Shown one piece after another: positions 58,113 through 64,000 of a stretch of 64,000 nt of DNA. A program made the translations under genes and the position numbers. The notes beneath the pieces were generated by a model, which saw only the letters and a list, made by a program, of their open reading frames with translations, ran no database searches and was not told the DNA's origin. The DNA comes from Salvelinus alpinus. Taxonomy: Eukaryota; Chordata; Actinopteri; Salmoniformes; Salmonidae. Position 1 is the stretch's first letter; each line of letters begins with the position of its first letter. The stretch lies in contig NC_092098.1 in assembly GCF_045679555.1 (NCBI RefSeq), forward strand, positions 18,861,038 to 18,925,037. Reading direction: 5' to 3'.

Positions 58113-58824
58113 ATGAAGACATCTTCAGTTCACACAAGAATCAGTTACATCACACAGTCTAAGTGATCTGTTTTTGTGCTCGAGGCACTTAAGCTGATCC
58201 CTTTGGGTACATACTAACCCTGACCTAGGAACAGTGCTTATGTGAGGGATTGAATGAGCTGGGGTGAAAATACAGTCGGGTAGAAAACACTAGATGTATA
58301 CTATAGAGAAATGACAATGACAGATCTCTCAGTAGGAGGAAGAGGAATAGCTCCAGAGAAGTGGAGCTCCATGACAGAGATGGAGGCAGAGAGTGCCTGC
58401 GGCATGCCTGTAGCACTGTAATGAAGTTTGTGGCTCGTGTGCCCATGCTGGGCCGATGGGCCAGACTCTCCCAGACTCGACGGGGGACGTTCATCTGAAT
58501 ATTCTTTCCCCACATGTAGCTACCCAATTAACACCAAGCACTTTACCCTGCCGAGTCCCAGGAAGGCTCAGCCAGCATCATGGAGCTTGGCGAACTGGCA
58601 CCAAACGACCAAACAGCCTTTGATTTATGGACTTAATACTGTAGTGTACTACACCAAGGCAGGGTATTGTATTTCATACAGAAAAAATCAGAAATCTAAT
58701 ATTTCCTCTTTCTTTCTCGTAAAAGTATTCTCCTCTCTCTCTTTTCTACGGTTGTACAGACTCTTTTGTCATGCAGCTTTGGAAGGTTAAGAGTGTTCCG
58801 GAATGCTACTGGCTTTTCAAGGTC
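58113..58824. other. No gene recognised
   Basis: The segment 58320-58570 is GC-richer than its surroundings and has open frames on both strands, but no recognisable domain or convincing splice sites. Confidence 0.4.
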
Positions 58825-60692
58825 CAGTGGCGATTTTAGCATGTAAATCTTGGTGGGGCAAAAATAAAAATGTGGGATCCATGTCAGCAAAGCCACTACA
58901 TGATATAACACTAAACAATACATTAATTGCACTATAACGGGGACAAGCGGTGCCCAAAAACTGTTAGGGCCAACATAACGCTGTGCCAACAGCAGTCCCA
59001 ACACCTTAGCACTGCTACACCTGGCTTTCAGCGGAGCCTTCTTAGTCAGCGAAACAGTTCATTCAGCCTCATTTACTGCCTTTTAAAAAAACATAGCTGA
59101 TATGGCAGACTTGCTTAAACTGACAATTGAGATGTAAAAATTATGGCATAAGGGAACGACAAGCAGATAAGAGGCCATCCGTAATTTCGATTAAGACATA
59201 AATTAGCAAGCGACGACGGACATAGTCAATATAACTATTTGTTCAGCACTTTTGAAATGTACAGTGACAGAATTCAGAACATGGGCCGTTCTTACAGTGT
59301 ACTCCCTGCACACGTCAGAACCGTAGGATACATAAAGGGGGCATATAAACAGACAATGAAAGCTTTTACAATATTCGATGATTACATTTCTCTAAAACAG
59401 GTTATAGGCTATTTGTGCACCACCAAGTTAGAACAGTGGGTGAAATTAAGAGGTGAAAATAGACCAAATTATTAGGGTGAGGCACATTGAACTCCGTTTG
59501 GGTCTTTGCGTGTCAAAAATCAAAAAAGATACACGTCATATAGCACTATTTGACGCATTAAATAAGCTTTCAATTTGACACGTCAAATAACACAATTCTA
59601 TTATAGAATGTGGTGTGTGCTAAATTTGCACGTGCAAGCCAAGCACCACAACTACTAACGTTATGTGTTTACAATACCGCGTTGGTGAAAATAGACCAAA
59701 TTATTAGGGTGAGGCACATGGGCTACTAACAGCTTACTACACAACATACACTTAGTATTACGTTCTTAGCTACAGTAAACATTTCTCCCTTGCATATTAC
59801 ATCATTTATGCAGCAGCATACAAGACATTTTTGGACCCACCTTCTGAAGGAGGCGCAGCGGTCCTTTGTGGGAAAAAAACACAGCCACTCCATTGAATAG
59901 CAGGTTAACGTTAGTAGTTTCTTTGCAACACTTGCAGTTAGCCACTGATTCCTTCCAAACAACTCATTGTTGAATTATTGTGTAATCTTTATGTACAAGG
60001 GCCGATGAGCACCGATACGTTATATCTATAATTTCTCTTCATTATTTCTCTTCATATGACAAGGATTAAAAAGGATTTGCCAGTAGAATGTTACTTGATG
60101 ACAACTGATGATGTCTGCTAGCTAAGACTTTGAAAGTCCATTCAAAGCTACTGTAGATATAACGTTATTTGATGTCATTCTATCTGTGGCCAATGACCTT
60201 GAGCCTTCTTGGATGGGCACTTCTAATATAACTCTATGGCAGAACCCAAGGGGCTAACATTTTCGAGCTCTAACCTTAGAATTGGGGATGACGTACTGTC
60301 CCATGAGTGACAGAAAACTGATTCAATCATGACAGAAAAGTTAGCCAGTCTGGCTCAATGCTTTGTATTTTTTGCTGGCTATCCCCACTACCACAGCAAG
60401 GACTGAGCTAGGCTGAAACACCTGCATTTTGGAGCTGCCTTACTCAATAAAGCAAAAAAGAGACCATGTTTGTATGCAGCTTTATTAACTAAATTACATT
60501 TTTTTTTGTTACATTGTTTACAAACTGATATGTGACACGTATTAATGCCAAAATACCAAGCACAACAAGCAAGCCCCCCCCCCAAAAAACATGTTTTTTA
60601 TATTTTTTATTATATACGTTTTTTACCTAAAAGTGTGGTGCTCAAAACAGGGGGCTCTGCCCCTCCCTGTCCTGAATGACAGGTCGCCGTTG
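58825..60692. mobile_element. 1.87-kb non-autonomous hAT-type element
   Basis: The left end CAGTGGCGATTTTAGC and the right end GACAGGTCGCCGTTG (to 60692) are inverted at the outer nine bases (CAGTGGCGA against CAACGGCGA). Flanks TCAAGGTC (58817-58824) and CTAAGGTC (60693-60700) agree at 6 of 8 positions, fitting an 8-bp hAT target duplication. Inside the termini ttggtggggca and the complement of tgcccctccc correspond. A 34-bp sequence (from gtgaaaatagaccaaattat) is repeated about 235 bp apart at 59452 and 59687. No transposase frame. Confidence 0.7.
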
Positions 60693-61856
60693 CTAAGGTC
60701 ATGGACCACGAAAAGATGTACAGCAACATTCATCCTGTTAAAGCCCATGGATTACGAGCAAATTACCGTGTGTTGTGCTGGCTGGTGTTACTCTGAATGA
60801 TTTGTGTGTCCACTTGGCAGTTTATTTACAAACACCGTAATCATCTCATTAAAAGCTACTTGGTGCTCATCAGAAGACACTGCCTTATCCCCAATGTGCT
60901 CCCATTAAACCTCTGCATTCAAAACATATTTTGCTAAGCACCCGAGTGGTAGAACTAAGCCGTTTTAACCAAGCAGACAAATGGTATACTGTAGTTTGCA
61001 TTTATGGTGCAACTATAACCCAATATCATTTTGGAGCTTTAGGAGGAAAATGATATTTACTGTAACAGAAATAAGACTGATTGTATCCCAAATGGAACAT
61101 GATTAACATTCATAAAATGGAAGGGTTGTATAATATTAACACAAGGTTATTTTAGGACTGCGTAGTTAAATTGCAACTTGCTCAGAGGAAAGATAAAATG
61201 TTACATTTTCCCAGTGCTACATTATGCATGTGCCCTTTTAGAGATGGGGAAATGTATATATTCTATTTCTTCCTATTTTATTACGTTAATGACATTTACA
61301 GAGTAATATTAGTTTTTGAGTGGGGAAAATAAGTTATGAATATCAACCTTATTGATTGGATTTGTTGTGCCTTATGAACTTTTCACTGGCTATTATTGTC
61401 CCTGGTTCACTAAGAGTAATTTTAATACATTTAACTCTGAGATGTAAGATGTTTGTGTTATTGATCATACTGAGAACACTGTCAATCTCACTATGAAGAT
61501 GTTCTTGGGATTTTCTAGCTGCATATTCAACACATGTTGGTTGTAGCTACAGTGTATTACTCTATCCCCTAAATATTTTTTATACGTTTAAACAAATACA
61601 TATCAACGTTAAGAAGGTACACAAATAAATTATTGCATGCGGTAGCCACTATTCATTAGTTTTTGCATCAGAGGAAGTGGTAATTCAATTAGTTTTTGCA
61701 ACAGAGGAAGTGGTACATGAGAGTACCTCTTGTAAGACAGTGTGTACACAATAACCTCATGATAGAGAACCTGCCAGCCTAATTCGTTTGTGTGGAGCCG
61801 GAGTCAGAGGATCAGGTTAAAATATTGGTGGTACAGTAGGCTTATTAAGTTAGTAG
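60693..61856. other. No gene recognised
   Basis: AT-rich. A short duplication, caattagtttttgca plus cagaggaagtgg, lies at about 61655-61714. Otherwise nothing. Confidence 0.45.
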
Positions 61857-62110
61857 TAGAAGACTGGTGGTAGAACTGGTAGAAGACTGGTGGTAGAACT
61901 GGTAGAAGACTGGTGGTAGAACTGGTAGAAGACTGGTGGTAGAACTGGTAGAAGACTGGTGGTAGAACTGGTAGAAGACTGGTGGTAGAACTGGTAGAAG
62001 ACTGGTGGTAGAACTGGTAGAAGACTGGTGGTAGAACTGGTAGAAGACTGGTGGTAGAACTGGTAGAAGACTGGTGGTAGAACTGGTAGAAGACTGGTAG
62101 AAGACTGGAT
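61857..62110 (+). repeat. 23-bp minisatellite, about 11 copies
   Basis: agactggtggtagaactggt plus aga recurs every 23 bp with near-perfect identity. The last unit is shortened (agactggtagaagactgg). The minus strand stays open for 106 codons with a 23-residue Ser/Thr/Leu/Pro period, as expected when 23 bp is read three times per cycle. Confidence 0.97.
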
Positions 62111-62930
62111 CTAGATATGTATTTCCAAAATATAGAAATGGTGAAAAATAATGAAAATAGTTCATGACAAAAAATACTTAACTATTACCTCAACTGAAGG
62201 ACAAAGGCAAAAGTGCCTCAAACAGGCTAAACACCCATAACCTCAAGCATCTGAGTATGGTATAGCTAAACTAACAGCATGTTACCAAGACAATGATCTA
62301 TACCTGAATGAGGAGAAAGTGACTAAATGGTAGGTCTATTACAGCAACGGACAGAAGTTACATTTTGTAGCAGGTTAGGAGAACTTTCTAAAATTCTCAC
62401 GACGCGACTAAAACATGCAACTTTTTTACAATAGCTTTACACCATCTAGCCACAATGATGCTAAAAGGACATGCCCTAACCTATTATTAGCGTTTCTGAT
62501 AAACAATGAAAACACCCCCACAGCAGGAGAACTCAAACACAGAGAGGTGGACAACCTGTGTCTGATGTTGCGTTCATAACATTTAGTAAATTCGTTAATA
62601 CCAGCATACCACTGGGGGAAAACGTGTTGCTCCCAGTTTACAAGTAGTACTACCTGAGTTCCCCACTTGTAATGAACGGAGCATGAAGCCCTGAACTGAC
62701 CTGGGCGTGCTCCCCTTGGAGCCAGGTCAACACAGCAATGGTGAGTAGAACATGTTGGCGATTGGAACAAAGAAATTAAACAATTTCAACAACAATTAAA
62801 GGTTGTGTATGTAACCAGATTCTGCTGTTTATACATACTGTTTAAAGGAACTAGTGATAGCATAGTTAGGGAAATGTCCATGTGACAATAGCTCTCAGGC
62901 ACAAATCCCATATACCTACCTACATGTCAA
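62111..62930. other. No gene recognised
   Basis: A diverged piece at 62568-62690 resembles the MITE at 55721-56137 (gttgcgttcataac). No gene is supported. Confidence 0.4.
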
Positions 62931-63057
62931 ATAAAATAAAATATAATTTTATTGGTCACATACACATTTAGCAGATGTTATTGCGCGTGTAGTGAAATGC
63001 TTGTGTTTCTAGCTCCAAAAGTGCAGTAATATCTAACAAGTAGTATCTAACAATTTC
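62931..63057 (-). mobile_element. L2 LINE 3' tail (antisense)
   Basis: The reverse complement contains gctagaaacacaagcatttc, then taacatctgctaaatgtgta and a tail in TTTTATTT. It matches the end of the L2 at 37640-40258 (gaactagaagcacaagcatt; acatctgctaaccatgtgta). Only about 125 bp of 3'UTR is present. Confidence 0.85.
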
Positions 63058-64000
63058 ACAACATTACACACATTTAAAGTATGTTAAAAGGGTACAAAAA
63101 TCTACAAAAAGGAACTACTACTGTATATTCATGAGCTAGCTACTCCAATGTTTTTGCATCAAAAGGAGTACTGAGAGCACCTCTTGTAGACAGTGTGGAC
63201 TGTGTATGCTAAAATAGGTGACTTACCTAGGCTCCCTGCCTCAGAGTTTATACAGTAACCTCACCAAAAACAGCCTTGTTTCAACTAGTGGTGTTGACTC
63301 CCCACTCATCATTTTCCAGCCACACCTACCCTGAGTAATTACCTTTACACGCACAGAACAGCCTCGTCCAGCCAGGGGGCTGGCTGCGGCACAGAATACA
63401 AATGGCCCATAAAAATGCCTTCAACTGCCAATTAGTCAAGCAAGATATGTACTGAGCTTGCTATTAATAACCTATTACCACAAGCCGGACAAAGATGGCA
63501 CAGCCTAATGAGCATTTGATTGTCATATTTGTCTTGAATGCTGTTAAAGATTACAAATGTCAGAGGGCAAACATTGTCAGTAGTCTCTTCTGATTTCTTG
63601 CTGAAGTTTGTATTATGGGGAGTTTTTCCCCCCTCCGTTCCCAAAGTATAGAAGGACAGTGGGGTGTGAAGGCAATCCTCTCTGCTACAGGGTCGAGTGT
63701 TTGGGTCAAGGCCATGGCCAAGGTTTAGTGGCTGTCAGGCGGCAATGATAGAAAGGTCAGCCCAAGCAGAGCTCAGGGCAGAACAGACGGGTTCATATCA
63801 AGGTTATAGTGTGCTTTATGCTACACAGCAAAACACTACTAGGCTGTGATGAACTGCAGCCTTATACTAGGACACAGATGCAAAATAACAGTATTCATCA
63901 TTGTGCTACTGTTATATTACTACTGAGTAATGCTAATGGTAAATAAAAAAATAACTGCCTCTGTAGCTCTGGGGATAAAATACATTGTTCGCCACATGAT
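63058..64000. other. No gene recognised
   Basis: Unassigned to the window end. 63125-63210 weakly resembles 61690-61760 (agtacctcttgtaagacagtg against gcacctcttgtagacagtgt). Confidence 0.4.

Noticed and set aside
58225-58790. Possible host exon
   Set aside because: Frames are open on both strands and the sequence is GC-richer, but no domain, conserved motif or splice structure could be supported.
61845-62165. Ser/Thr/Pro repeat protein on the minus strand
   Set aside because: It is explained completely by the 23-bp minisatellite reading through three frames.

Overview
The window looks like intergenic or intronic DNA from a salmonid fish (Salmo, Oncorhynchus or Salvelinus type). I base this on its load of Tc1/mariner transposons, tRNA-derived SINEs, L2-type LINEs and hAT-type MITEs, whose sequences I recognise as typical of salmonid genomes. 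No host protein-coding gene, true tRNA, rRNA or CRISPR array could be supported. Almost every recognisable feature is a mobile element or a tandem repeat, and nearly all coding capacity is broken.

Layout. 0.5-6.6 kb: hAT-like repeat, Tc1 (minus), SINE, then a decayed LINE (minus) split by a Tc1 that is itself split by a Harbinger-like MITE. 6.6-9 kb: nothing recognised. 9-13 kb: candidate solo LTR, SINE, Tc1 fragments, a 1.6 kb dead Tc1 and a foldback MITE. 13-17.5 kb: mostly unassigned, with two hAT-type fragments. 17.5-22.8 kb: a repeat holding a LINE 3' piece, three Tc1 pieces and two SINEs. 22.8-26.7 kb: unassigned. 26.7-28.3 kb: relic hAT transposase (ZBED5-like, minus). 29.2-33.9 kb: a Tc1 split by a hAT MITE and an L2 LINE; the LINE is split by a second hAT-like element, which in turn carries a 198-bp TG...CA element and a SINE. 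35.1-37.5 kb: two minus-strand Tc1 elements. 37.6-40.26 kb: a 5'-truncated L2 LINE with a 726-codon open frame, the best-preserved coding sequence here. 40.9-46.2 kb: palindromic MITEs, a Tc1 containing an internally deleted LINE, a long (GT)n, and a TTAA-flanked MITE inside another repeat. 47.1-48.5 kb: near-complete but frameshifted Tc1. 48.5-49.3 kb: antisense L2 3'UTR with an amplified 59-bp segment. 49.8-55.1 kb: a hAT MITE swollen by about 79 copies of a 44-bp minisatellite and interrupted by a second hAT-like element. 55.7-64 kb: MITE, minisatellites, another Tc1, a 1.87 kb hAT-like element and a LINE tail.

The most interesting system is the 44-bp minisatellite. Its seed unit occurs once in a sibling MITE at 29.6-30.2 kb, so expansion inside a transposon can be read directly from this window. 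The array has higher-order structure (an 18-unit, 792-bp block) and a CACGTG/CATGTG dimorphism. Second is the nest at 29.2-33.9 kb, where a related copy at 53.8-55.0 kb supplies empty sites for two inner insertions. Family names below rest on recognition of motifs and termini, not on database searches.
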